Positions 8,177-16,779 of a stretch of 64,000 bases of DNA are shown here, piece after piece; position 1 is the stretch's first letter; each line of letters starts with the position of its first letter. The DNA lies in assembly GCA_023423975.1 (NCBI GenBank), contig JAFAEO010000027.1:73487-137486 (forward strand), written 5' to 3'. The notes beneath the pieces are model-generated. The model had not been told where the DNA came from. It searched no databases and saw only the letters and a program-made list of their open reading frames with translations. A program made the translations under genes and the position numbers. This DNA comes from Pseudomonadota bacterium (GTDB lineage Bacteria > Pseudomonadota > Gammaproteobacteria > Burkholderiales > Burkholderiaceae_B).

Positions 8177-9156
8177 ACACGATCAGAGATACCTCCAGCG
8201 CGGTCGAACCCCAGCAAACGCAATTGGTGGACGAGGCGGTTAAATGGCTGGTGCTGATGCATTCCGGGCGTTTCAATGAGGCCGATGCACGGCGCTGCGC
8301 CCACTGGCGTGAGCAAAGCCCCGAACATCAGCGCGTCTGGGAAAGCGTAGAAAAACTGAACCGACAATTCGATTCGGTGCCACGACCACTGGTCATGCCC
8401 GTACTGAATCGGCCACGCCTTTCCGAAAATCGCCGCATGATGATCAAAACCGTCGCGCTGGCCGTTACAGTGCCTTCGGCGATGTGGTTTGGTTACCGGG
8501 CGGTCCCCTGGGATTCGCTCAATGCCCAGTACCGTACCGGCACCGGTGAGCGCCGCGACGTGACCTTGGCAGACGGCAGCCAGCTCAGCCTGAATACATC
8601 AAGCGCTGTGGATGTGGCCTTCGATGCGCGGGAGCGGCTGGTGCTGCAGCGTGCGGGCGAAATCCATATCCAGACGGCACGCGATCCCCAGGCAGGCGCG
8701 CGTCCTTTTGTCGTCAAGACGCAGCAGGGCAGTCTGCTGGCGTTGGGCACCCGGTTTATCGTGCGCTGTACGCCTGAGCGCACGCGCTTGACTGTGCTGG
8801 AAGGCGCTGTTCAGGTGCAGCCACTGCATGCGTCCCAGACGCATATCGTACCGGCCGGACAAGCACTGGGTTTCAGTGCAGACACCTTCGGCGCCAAGGT
8901 GCCTGCGTCGGCCGGCGCCGGGCAATGGGTCCAGGGTGTGCTGTATGCCGAGCAAATGAGGCTTGCTGATTTTGTGGCTGAACTCGGACGGTATCGTCCG
9001 GGTATTCTACGTTGTGATTCGTCTGTGGCTGATATGCCTGTATCGGGTGCCTTTCAACTGAATAATACGGATCGCATTCTTGAGGCGCTTGCCCAGACCC
9101 TGCCGGTGCAAATCCAGTCTCGCACCCGTTACTGGGTCACTGTTGCAGCAAGGTAG
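8143..9156 (+). CDS. fecR: FecR-type inner-membrane sigma regulator
   Basis: 337 aa. A short cytoplasmic N-terminal domain (LVDEAVKWLVLMHSGRF to HQRVWESVEKLN) should bind FecI. A single membrane segment (TVALAVTVPSAMWFGY) follows, then the periplasmic FecR domain with GERRDVTLADGSQLSLNTSS and a C-terminal part (GAFQLNNTDRILEALAQTL) that contacts the receptor STN domain. The start is uncertain: the ATG at 8143 overlaps fecI by 34 bases, while a GTG at 8173 would overlap the fecI stop by 3 bases. Either leaves all domains intact. Confidence 0.9.
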   Translation: MSHPDAGASGVNTIRDTSSAVEPQQTQLVDEAVKWLVLMHSGRFNEADARRCAHWREQSPEHQRVWESVEKLNRQFDSVPRPLVMPVLNRPRLSENRRMMIKTVALAVTVPSAMWFGYRAVPWDSLNAQYRTGTGERRDVTLADGSQLSLNTSSAVDVAFDARERLVLQRAGEIHIQTARDPQAGARPFVVKTQQGSLLALGTRFIVRCTPERTRLTVLEGAVQVQPLHASQTHIVPAGQALGFSADTFGAKVPASAGAGQWVQGVLYAEQMRLADFVAELGRYRPGILRCDSSVADMPVSGAFQLNNTDRILEALAQTLPVQIQSRTRYWVTVAAR

Positions 9157-9271
9157 CGGCATTTATTTCCGGGTAAGAAAAAAATTTAATTATTTTGTCC
9201 TGTTTTTGCATCTCGTCTGTCATGTCTATAAGAACTTCAATTTACTGACTTTGAGACAGGAACTTTTTTTC

Positions 9272-11800
9272 ATGGCTAATCTGACATCAGATTCCTATTT
9301 GTTTGACCCGTCTTGCAAGGCGCAGCGCCGCATAAGTGCCGCAGTGCTTGGCGCCTTGTCTGCGCTGGGCCTGGCCGCCACGGAGGGAGTTGCACCGGCC
9401 TGGGCTGTCGATTCCGGTTCGGCACAAACGCGTCATGCCTATAATATCGGTCCCGGCGAACTGGGACCCGCGCTACTCAGTTATGCGGGGCAGGCTGGTG
9501 TCAATTTAAGTATTGATATGAATGCCACCCGTGGCTTGAAAACGCAGGGGCTGACTGGTCAGCACTCGGTGCAGAGCGGCTTTGACCGGCTACTGGCCGG
9601 CACTGGCCTTCGTATTAGAAAAGTAGGAGATGGCAACTATACGCTGGACACCGCTGCGGCTCCTGTGACTGGCGCGCCATCAGTCTCTGCTGTGCAACAA
9701 ACAACAGCACCGGTTACCGAACTGTCTGCCATTACCGTGACAGGGCGTACACAAAGTGACTTGATGTCGCCCACCCGGCAGGTTGCCGTTATTGATCGCG
9801 AGCAACTGGATACATTGCGTGCCGGATCCGACAGTGTGGCTACCGTATTAAGTAAAGTGCTGCCAGGCATGGCTGATTCCAGTCATACCATTACCGATTA
9901 CGGCCAAACCCTGCGCGGTCGCAATATGCTGATTCTGGTTGACGGCATTCCCCTGAATACTAATCGTGATTCGTCGCGCAACCTTGCCAATATCAACCCC
10001 GCTGATATTGAGCAAATTGAAGTGCTGCGTGGCAGTAGCGCGATCTATGGCAGCGGTGCGGCCGGCGGCATCGTGTCCATACGCACCAGAGGATACGATG
10101 GCGAGCCTCGCGCCGAGACCACCGTTTCGGCAACGACGCCATTGTCCCGGCTGGGCGCAGCAGGCCTGGGCGGCGGGATACAGCATTATTTTTCCGGTGG
10201 CAATGACAAAATCGATTATTCGCTAAGCCTGGGCGCCAGCCATGCGGGTGGATCGTACGACGCGCGCGGTACACGCCTGGCGCCGGAGCCAAGCCAGGGC
10301 GACCTGTTTGATTCGAATATCTACAATATGTCCGGCAAAGTCGGTCTGCAAATTGATGAGAAGCAGCGTATACAGTTGTCCCTGAGTCACTATGATGCAA
10401 AACAGGATACCGACTACGCATCCGACCCCAGTGTGGCCCGACAGCCGCCCGGCAGCACTGCCGCGCGCAGTATCAGGGGACTGGAGCTGGACGAGCAGAA
10501 TCGCATCCGCAATACGCTGGCCAGTCTGGAGTATCAGAACCGCGATATTGCGGGAAGCACGCTGGCCGCGCAAATCTACTATCGCGACTTCTTCACACGC
10601 TTTGCCCCATTTGATGCGCGCGCTGTATCTGTCAGGGGGGCCAATGTAGACCAGGTCACGCAAAAATCAAGCGTATTTGGCGGTCGACTGACGATCAAGA
10701 CGCCGTTGACTTCCGACAAAAACACCCAGTTGACCTGGGGTCTGGATTTTAATGAAGAACGCAGTGAAATGCCTCTGGACGTATTTGATCCGTATGAATA
10801 TGACAGAAGCGGCGGCTTGCATTTTCGCAAAATCGACTCATTAACCTACATGCCGCCGATAACGACACGCAGTATTGGCGCGTTTGCCCAGCTGGAGCAT
10901 CGTTTTAACGAACACTGGGCGGTGCAGGGCGGGGCACGGTATGATCGCGCCAGTGTGCGTTTTGATGACTTTACGCCGCTGTCGCAATCGCGTGTGACCA
11001 ATCCGGGGCGGGTTTCCGGTGGAACGGTTCACTATGGCGCCTGGAGTTACAACGCGGGGGTGGTTTATACACCGATCAAGGGCCAGGAATTTTATGCTTC
11101 CTTCAGCCAGGGTTTTGAGCTCCCCGATGTCGGCGTGCAGGTGCGTAATGCGACCCCAGCCTTCAATTTTGGCGCGTCAAACCTGGAACCCGTGAAAACA
11201 GATACCTTTGAGCTGGGCTGGCGCGGGACATTTTCTAACGTCGCGGCCAATCTGACCGTATTTCATTCGAAATCGGATCTGGGTGCGCTGCAAAGCTTCA
11301 ATAATGGGCTGACGCTGCTGCGCACCAAAGAACGCATTTATGGGATTGAAGGCGGGCTCGATTATTACAGCAATGATAATCAATGGGCGCTGGGCGGCAC
11401 CTTTACCTGGATGAAGGGTGAAGAAAAACCGGAAGGCAAGGACAGTTACCAGAATATGACCGGATATCGCATACCGCCGTTGAAACTGACCGGCTATGTG
11501 GAATACACACCGTCTGAGAAATGGAGTCACCGGGTACAGGCGACGTATTTTGCGTCCAAAGACTACCGACTGGATGAAAAAACCAGTTTCGGCCGCTGGG
11601 AAACGTCGGGCTACACGACGGTGGATCTGATCAGCCGATGGACAATTGATGATAAAAACAAAGTGACCTTTGGCGTCCAGAACGTACTGAACCGCCATTA
11701 CTACCCCTTGTATAGCCAACTGATGCGCAATAGTAACAATACCAGTCGGTTGCCGGCGGCCGGCGCAGTATTCAATGTCAGCTATACCCATCGCTGGTAG
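9272..11800 (+). CDS. TonB-dependent receptor with STN signalling domain
   Basis: 842 aa outer-membrane receptor. A signal peptide runs to about residue 45 (APAWA-VDS). The STN domain (about residues 57-126) is the part that signals to FecR. A TonB-box-like LSAITVTG lies at about 152-159, followed by the plug with QTLRGRNMLILVDGIPLN and IEQIEVLRGSSAIYGSGAAGG. The beta-barrel ends in the aromatic THRW, as expected for outer-membrane insertion. By family it imports a ferric siderophore or similar iron complex; the ligand is unknown. The ATG at 9272 is preceded by GAGACAGGAAC. It lies 115 bases after fecR and is the likely target of the FecI sigma. Confidence 0.9.
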   Translation: MANLTSDSYLFDPSCKAQRRISAAVLGALSALGLAATEGVAPAWAVDSGSAQTRHAYNIGPGELGPALLSYAGQAGVNLSIDMNATRGLKTQGLTGQHSVQSGFDRLLAGTGLRIRKVGDGNYTLDTAAAPVTGAPSVSAVQQTTAPVTELSAITVTGRTQSDLMSPTRQVAVIDREQLDTLRAGSDSVATVLSKVLPGMADSSHTITDYGQTLRGRNMLILVDGIPLNTNRDSSRNLANINPADIEQIEVLRGSSAIYGSGAAGGIVSIRTRGYDGEPRAETTVSATTPLSRLGAAGLGGGIQHYFSGGNDKIDYSLSLGASHAGGSYDARGTRLAPEPSQGDLFDSNIYNMSGKVGLQIDEKQRIQLSLSHYDAKQDTDYASDPSVARQPPGSTAARSIRGLELDEQNRIRNTLASLEYQNRDIAGSTLAAQIYYRDFFTRFAPFDARAVSVRGANVDQVTQKSSVFGGRLTIKTPLTSDKNTQLTWGLDFNEERSEMPLDVFDPYEYDRSGGLHFRKIDSLTYMPPITTRSIGAFAQLEHRFNEHWAVQGGARYDRASVRFDDFTPLSQSRVTNPGRVSGGTVHYGAWSYNAGVVYTPIKGQEFYASFSQGFELPDVGVQVRNATPAFNFGASNLEPVKTDTFELGWRGTFSNVAANLTVFHSKSDLGALQSFNNGLTLLRTKERIYGIEGGLDYYSNDNQWALGGTFTWMKGEEKPEGKDSYQNMTGYRIPPLKLTGYVEYTPSEKWSHRVQATYFASKDYRLDEKTSFGRWETSGYTTVDLISRWTIDDKNKVTFGVQNVLNRHYYPLYSQLMRNSNNTSRLPAAGAVFNVSYTHRW

Positions 11801-11894
11801 CCAGCGGGCATTCGTGATACAGCCAACGGCCCGGCGCCTGGGCTGCAGGCGCGAAAACCGTCGCTGCCGTGATGCCCCCGGGTAGTTCGGTACA

Positions 11895-11944
11895 ACGCTG
11901 GCATACTGAATGCTCATATCGGGTTAATCACTTCGTGCCAGCGT
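11895..11944. repeat. Inverted repeat downstream of the receptor gene
   Basis: ACGCTGGCA (11895-11903) and TGCCAGCGT (11936-11944) are a perfect 9-bp inverted repeat with a 32-base spacer in the 272-base gap between the receptor and tadA. No T tract follows. Nothing else recognisable is seen in this gap. Confidence 0.4.
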
Positions 11945-12072
11945 CACCATCCCTGTTGTGTAAGCCCTCATGAAGGACTTATCGCGCCGGCTGCAGGATT
12001 TTGCTTTATGTTTGCATCCATACCCGGATAAAATGCAACCATGTCGATCACCCTCGGAACCGTTGCGAAAAT

Positions 12073-12549
12073 ATGCAAATCACACCGTTGAATCACGCCC
12101 AGTTCATGGCGCTGGCGCTGGAACAGGCCCACCTGGCCTATGAACTGGGCGAGGTGCCGGTTGGTGCTGTTGCCGTCGATTCATCAGGGAATGTCCTGGG
12201 AAAAGGGTACAATAGGACGATTACAGACCGCGACCCCACTGCCCATGCCGAAATCATCGCTTTGCGCCAGTGTGGCCGGGATTTGAACAATTACCGGCTT
12301 CCCGGTATTACCCTGTACGTTACGCTGGAACCATGCATTATGTGTATGGGTGCCATCACGCACGCCAGAGTAAGCAGGGTGGTATACGGTGCAGCTGACC
12401 CGAAAACCGGCGCCTGCGGCAGCGTAATCGCGGTGCAGGACAACAAACAGATCAATCATCACACCGTCATTGTGTCGGGGGTGTTGAAAACAGAGTGCGG
12501 CCAATTGCTTCGCCGCTTTTTTCAGGAACGCAGGAAATCGCCACCATGA
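12073..12549 (+). CDS. tadA: tRNA adenosine(34) deaminase
   Basis: 158 aa, near the E. coli length. It deaminates A34 to inosine in the anticodon of tRNA-Arg. The zinc-binding catalytic motif is complete: His58 and the proton shuttle Glu60 in PTAHAEIIAL, with Cys88 and Cys91 in LEPCIMCMGA. The ATG at 12073 is the first that leaves a normal N-terminus; an in-frame ATG at 12001 would add 24 residues with no family character. The stop overlaps the next start as ATGA, implying translational coupling with the carboxypeptidase. Confidence 0.93.
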   Translation: MQITPLNHAQFMALALEQAHLAYELGEVPVGAVAVDSSGNVLGKGYNRTITDRDPTAHAEIIALRQCGRDLNNYRLPGITLYVTLEPCIMCMGAITHARVSRVVYGAADPKTGACGSVIAVQDNKQINHHTVIVSGVLKTECGQLLRRFFQERRKSPP

Positions 12550-13559
12550 ACAATGCTTCTTCCCTTGGCAAAAAGGAAAGTATTAAAGAGCAGTTGAATG
12601 ACGCCCAGATTCTGTTCGACGAGGCCGATGATGTTGCGTATCAGCCGGCGCGATACACGAATAAGTTGCAAGTCTATACCATGTCGCCGTCAGGCTATGT
12701 ACAGGATCCTGACATTCTGAAGCGTGCCGTCAAGAACCTGAAAAGATCCAAAGTCAAAGTTACAGTAGACAAAGCTGCGCTATCGCAGGATATGCGCTTT
12801 GGCGGCGACGACGAGAATCGGCTTGCTGCGATCGCCCGCGCTGCGAAACATTCCAGCGAGATTGTCATGCCCACCCGCGGCGGCTACGGGCTGAGCCGCA
12901 TACTGCATCGTATTGACTGGAAACTGTTGGAACGCAATCCAAAGCGGTATGTCGGGTTCAGTGACTTCACTGCCTTCAATCTGGCCTTGCTGGCAAAAAC
13001 CGGCTTGAGCAGTTATACCGGTCCCAATATGCTGGATTTTGGCAAGGAAACGGTAGATGAACTGACCTATGACATCTTTCTTGAGGTCATGCACGGTGAG
13101 CTGGAAATTCTCAGTTTCGAGTCCGAAGGTTCGGATGCGGTCGATACCCGGGGCACTTTATGGGGCGGCAACCTGGCCATGGTTGCGTCGCTGGTAGGTA
13201 CGCCTTATCTTCCCAAAATCAAGAATGGCATTCTGTTCCTGGAAGATGTCGGCGAATACCCTTTCCGGGTTGAGCGCATGCTAACGCAATTGTTGCACGC
13301 CGGCGTATTGGCTCGGCAAAAGGCCATTGTGCTTGGGCATTTCACTGAGTACAAGCTTAGCGCCCAGGACAAAGGCTTTGATATGCCTGAGGTTGTGCGA
13401 TGGCTGCGCGCCAATACCGGTTTGCCGGTTGTGAGCGGGCTGCCTTATGGCCATGGCGATGTGCGTGTTACGCTGCCCATCGGCAAAAAGGTCGGCCTGG
13501 CTACCGAGGCCGACATGGCCTATCTGGTGATTGACGATCACCATCACGATCATCATTAA
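12546..13559 (+). CDS. ldcA: LD-carboxypeptidase (peptidase S66, LdcA-like)
   Basis: 337 aa. S66 peptidases remove the terminal D-alanine from murein tetrapeptides during cell-wall recycling in the cytoplasm. The Ser-Glu-His triad is visible: Ser139 in YVGFSDFTAFN, the glutamate in LFLEDVGEYPFRVERML and the histidine in PYGHGDVRVTLPIG. No signal peptide is evident. The start shares four bases with the tadA stop, so they form an operon. The C-terminus ends in DDHHHDHH, an extra histidine-rich tail that is not part of the catalytic fold and could bind metal. Confidence 0.9.
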   Translation: MNNASSLGKKESIKEQLNDAQILFDEADDVAYQPARYTNKLQVYTMSPSGYVQDPDILKRAVKNLKRSKVKVTVDKAALSQDMRFGGDDENRLAAIARAAKHSSEIVMPTRGGYGLSRILHRIDWKLLERNPKRYVGFSDFTAFNLALLAKTGLSSYTGPNMLDFGKETVDELTYDIFLEVMHGELEILSFESEGSDAVDTRGTLWGGNLAMVASLVGTPYLPKIKNGILFLEDVGEYPFRVERMLTQLLHAGVLARQKAIVLGHFTEYKLSAQDKGFDMPEVVRWLRANTGLPVVSGLPYGHGDVRVTLPIGKKVGLATEADMAYLVIDDHHHDHH

Positions 13560-13574
13560 CATTGATGATTACCG

Positions 13575-13593
13575 GCACCGCCTTCGGCGGTGC
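13575..13593 (+). terminator. Hairpin after ldcA
   Basis: GCACCGCC and GGCGGTGC form a perfect 8-bp stem around TTC, 15 bases after the ldcA stop. It has no T tract, but a second hairpin with one lies directly downstream. Confidence 0.5.
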
Positions 13594-13608
13594 GCGCAAG
13601 ATACGAAC

Positions 13609-13647
13609 AACGCGTTCTGCTGTTATGAACGCGTTTGGCTTTTTTTA
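13609..13647 (+). terminator. Rho-independent terminator between ldcA and ybiT
   Basis: AACGCGTTC (13609-13617) pairs with GAACGCGTT (13627-13635), followed after TGGC by a run of T. It ends only about 30 bases before the ybiT start codon. Confidence 0.75.
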
Positions 13648-13676
13648 TAACCCTATTCAAGGCATCAAATACAGTC

Positions 13677-15278
13677 GTGATTTCTACCGCTAACTTAACC
13701 ATTCAGTTTGGTCCCAAGCCTCTTTTCGAAAACGTCAGTGTCAAATTTGGCGGAGGCAATCGCTACGGCCTGATCGGCGCGAACGGATCGGGCAAGTCCA
13801 CCTTCATGAAAATCATCGGTGGCGATCTGGAAGCCTCTTCGGGTAATGTCTCGCTGGATCCCGGCGTGCGCCTGGGCAAATTGCGCCAGGATCAGTTTGC
13901 GTTCGAAGATATGCGGGTGCTGGACGTAGTGATGATGGGCCATGAGGAAATGTGGCAGGCCATGCACGAGCGCGATGCCATCTATGCCAATCTGGAAGCG
14001 ACCGATGACGACTATATGCGTGCGGCCGAACTGGAGGCCAAGTTTGCAGAATATGATGGATATACGGCTGAAGCCCGTGCCGGTGAACTGCTGCTTGGTC
14101 TGGATATACCGGTAGAGCAGCATAACCAGCCGATGCGCGAGATTGCGCCGGGCTGGAAGCTGCGCGTGTTGCTGGCGCAGGCGCTGTTTTCCAATCCTGA
14201 CGTATTGCTGCTGGATGAGCCCACCAATAACCTGGACATCAATACCATTCGCTGGCTCGAAGGCGTGCTCAACGGCTATCAGAGCACCATGATTATTATC
14301 AGTCACGACCGGCATTTCCTGAATCAGGTATGTACCCATATGGCGGATCTGGATTATGGGGAAATTCGCCTGTATCCCGGCAATTATGATGAGTATATGC
14401 TGGCCTCGACACAGGCACGCCAACGGCTGGTGTCGGACAACGCCAAGGCTAAGGAGCGGGTTGTTGAGCTGCAGGATTTTGTTCGCCGGTTTTCGGCCAA
14501 CAAGTCCAAATCCCGTCAGGCGACCTCGCGTCTGAAACAGATTGATCGCATCAAAGCCGAGACGGTTGAAGTCAAGCCCTCGTCGCGCCAGAATCCGTAT
14601 ATCCGCTTTGAGCAGACCAAACCCTTACACCGCCTGGCAGTTACCCTGGACAAAGTCAGCAAAGCATATGACAAGCCGGTGATTAGCAATTTCTCGGCAA
14701 TGATAGAGGCCGGACAGAAAATAGCCATTATTGGTGCTAACGGCGTAGGTAAAACCACGCTGTTACGGCTGTTCGCCCAGGATCTGGAACCCGATAGCGG
14801 TTCGGTCAAATGGTCCGAAAATGCCGATATCGGTTATATGCCGCAGGACGTGTCCGAGGACTTCAAAAAACATGTCAATGTATTTGACTGGATGGGCGAG
14901 CACCGTAAACCGGGCGACGAAGACCAGGCGATACGTTCTGTACTGGGTCGGTTATTGTTTTCTGCTGATGATATTGTTAAAGATGTTCCAGTGCTGTCTG
15001 GTGGTGAAAAGAATCGCATGACATTTGGGCGGCTGATGCTGGGGCGCCATAATGTCCTGCTGATGGATGAGCCGACCAACCACCTGGATATGGAATCGAT
15101 CGAGTCGCTGCAGTTTGCGCTGGAAAAATATGCCGGCACACTGGTTTTTGTGTCGCATGACCGGGAATTCGTTTCAGGTCTGGCCACGCGGATCATCGAG
15201 ATCATGCCCGATGGGACATTGAACGATTATCAGGGCGGTTACGATGACTACCTCAATTCGCGTGGTATTGAGCAGTAG
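13677..15278 (+). CDS. ybiT: ABC-F family ATPase YbiT
   Basis: 533 aa, close to E. coli YbiT (530). It has two ABC cassettes without membrane domains: Walker A GANGSGKST and GANGVGKTT, Walker B LLLDEPTNNLD and LLMDEPTNHLD, and the signature LSGGEKNR in the second. The linker between them is rich in Arg/Lys and binds the ribosome in this family. ABC-F proteins act on the ribosomal E site. The start is a GTG at 13677 giving ISTANLTIQFGPKPLFENVSVKFGGGNRYG; an in-frame ATG at 13635 lies inside the terminator of ldcA and is unlikely. AAGG 14 bases upstream is a distant ribosome binding site. Confidence 0.92.
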   Translation: MISTANLTIQFGPKPLFENVSVKFGGGNRYGLIGANGSGKSTFMKIIGGDLEASSGNVSLDPGVRLGKLRQDQFAFEDMRVLDVVMMGHEEMWQAMHERDAIYANLEATDDDYMRAAELEAKFAEYDGYTAEARAGELLLGLDIPVEQHNQPMREIAPGWKLRVLLAQALFSNPDVLLLDEPTNNLDINTIRWLEGVLNGYQSTMIIISHDRHFLNQVCTHMADLDYGEIRLYPGNYDEYMLASTQARQRLVSDNAKAKERVVELQDFVRRFSANKSKSRQATSRLKQIDRIKAETVEVKPSSRQNPYIRFEQTKPLHRLAVTLDKVSKAYDKPVISNFSAMIEAGQKIAIIGANGVGKTTLLRLFAQDLEPDSGSVKWSENADIGYMPQDVSEDFKKHVNVFDWMGEHRKPGDEDQAIRSVLGRLLFSADDIVKDVPVLSGGEKNRMTFGRLMLGRHNVLLMDEPTNHLDMESIESLQFALEKYAGTLVFVSHDREFVSGLATRIIEIMPDGTLNDYQGGYDDYLNSRGIEQ

Positions 15279-15293
15279 GAGATTCGCAACTCG

Positions 15294-15887
15294 ATGGCCG
15301 AATTATTGTCAACACTGACGGCCGTGTGCAGTTTTGAAGAAGATATAAAAAAGAGCCGCTTCATCGCACACGCCGCTCCCGCCGCCAATGCGGCAGCGGC
15401 GCTGGCTTTTTTCTCGGAGGTTGGCGACCCGACGGCAACGCACAATTGCTGGGCTTACAAAACCGCGGAAGGTTATCGCTTCAACGATGATGGCGAACCA
15501 GGCGGCACCGCCGGCCGGCCCATTCTGCAGGCTATCGAAGGCAAAGGATTGACCGATGTCGCTGTACTGGTTATCCGTTACTTTGGCGGCACCAAGCTGG
15601 GTACAGGCGGGCTGGTAAGAGCCTATGGAGGCTGCGCGGCCAAGTGCCTGGATGCAGCACCAAAGCAGGTCATCGTGCCGTCTGCGACCGTTTATTGCAC
15701 ATGTAATTATTCTGATGTCGAGAGAGTCAGGGTTCGCCTGACGCAGGCAGGCGCTGTTATTTCAAATGAAAATTTCGGAGCTCAGGGGGTCACATGGACG
15801 CTGATCATTCCGGTGAGCGATCTGCATCTGGTGCAGGAAATCTATACTGATCAGACAAAAGGAAAGGGACAGTGGACTGTCCCTTGA
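15294..15887 (+). CDS. yigZ: YigZ/IMPACT family protein
   Basis: 197 aa. The N-terminal UPF0029 domain has KKSRFIAHAAP, DPTATHNCWAY and DDGEPGGTAGRPIL, then VLVIRYFGGTKLGTGGLVRAYG, the signature of the family. A C-terminal elongation-factor-like domain (DUF1949) follows. Function is not established; relatives bind nucleic acid or act near the ribosome. TAGGAG lies 18-13 bases upstream of the ATG. It follows ybiT by 15 bases, so the two probably share a transcript. The last codons form half of a hairpin with the stop codon. Confidence 0.88.
   Translation: MAELLSTLTAVCSFEEDIKKSRFIAHAAPAANAAAALAFFSEVGDPTATHNCWAYKTAEGYRFNDDGEPGGTAGRPILQAIEGKGLTDVAVLVIRYFGGTKLGTGGLVRAYGGCAAKCLDAAPKQVIVPSATVYCTCNYSDVERVRVRLTQAGAVISNENFGAQGVTWTLIIPVSDLHLVQEIYTDQTKGKGQWTVP
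15864..15885. terminator. Hairpin overlapping the yigZ stop
   Basis: AAGGGACAG (15864-15872) and CTGTCCCTT (15877-15885) form a perfect 9-bp stem with the loop TGGA. The T-rich tract lies on the minus-strand side, so it may terminate transcription arriving from the thioredoxin gene as well as from yigZ. Confidence 0.45.
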
Positions 15888-16117
15888 TTCTATGATGGCT
15901 CTTGTGTGCCGATTTGTGTCCGTCGACCTGATAATGTACGCAGGCGTTGCTGTACTGTCGATCCGGTCGAGCGCGCTGCGGACTGACCAGGCGCCCGTTG
16001 GACGACAAACTCAGGACACAGCATTCTTAGTAAACCAGACGGTAACGTTGGCGGCTGCCATCTATCCCGGTGCGTGGTTTGGATCGGTCCTTAAATACGC
16101 AATCGGCCAGCCATCTG

Positions 16118-16501
16118 TTACGCGTTTTCTTCAGCAGCCTTGGCTTCAGCCGTAGCAATTTCCTGATGCACTTTTTCCATGTCAACAGCCTGAACTTTCT
16201 CAAGCAATTCGTCCAGCTGACCGGGACTCAGGGCACCGGCCTGTGAAAACAGCATCACGCGTTCACGAAATACCATTAACGTTGGAATGGAACGGATGCC
16301 CAGGGCACCGGCCAGTTCCTGCTGATCTTCGGTATTGACTTTGGCAAATTCGATATCCGGATGGGCCTGCGCCGCTGTCTCGAATGTCGGGGCAAACTGG
16401 CGGCAGGGACCACACCAAGGCGCCCAGAAGTCAATAATCAATGTATTGTCTTCTTTGATGGCTTGCTGGAAGGTGTCTTTGGTCAGTTCGGTAATGGGCA
16501 T
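16118..16501 (-). CDS. Thioredoxin with C-terminal extension
   Basis: 127 aa cytoplasmic protein. The active site WCGPC (Cys30, Cys33) and the cis-proline loop IRSIPTLMVF are intact, so it should reduce disulfides using thioredoxin reductase. Classic thioredoxin A is about 108 aa; here roughly 20 extra residues rich in Ala/Glu (VHQEIATAEAKAAEENA) form a likely helix at the C-terminus. GGAGAAAG lies 5 bases before the ATG. It is a single gene, convergent with yigZ and 278 bases downstream of the purine permease. Confidence 0.92.
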   Translation of the reverse strand: MPITELTKDTFQQAIKEDNTLIIDFWAPWCGPCRQFAPTFETAAQAHPDIEFAKVNTEDQQELAGALGIRSIPTLMVFRERVMLFSQAGALSPGQLDELLEKVQAVDMEKVHQEIATAEAKAAEENA

Positions 16502-16654
16502 AATTCTTTCTCCAGTTTAAGTTGCGGACCGAGGTACTTCAGTGAATATAGGGGCGGCAACCATGAATTACTAGTTGAATATTTTTATTGCTGTCATTAT
16601 GAATGCCTATCAAGTACAAGTGTAATTCAATTGTTAACGATATAAACCTGAACG

Positions 16655-16687
16655 TAAAAAAAAGCCGCAAGCAATTGGCTTGCGGCT
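16655..16687 (-). terminator. Rho-independent terminator of the purine permease
   Basis: Stem AGCCGCAAGC (16663-16672) with GCTTGCGGCT (16678-16687), loop AATTG, and a run of A on the plus strand that is the T tract in the minus direction. It lies about 90 bases after the permease stop. Confidence 0.85.
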
Positions 16688-16779
16688 TCAGAGACAGAGC
16701 GCTGCTTTTTGCAATCTTATGCAATTTCACAACGCAACGTGAGACGTCCGCCATGACAGCGGTGTCGCTAATGCTCGGG

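Noticed and set aside
13695..14423. Open frame of 242 codons opposite ybiT
   Set aside because: Shadow of the first ABC cassette; no recognisable domain or ribosome binding site.
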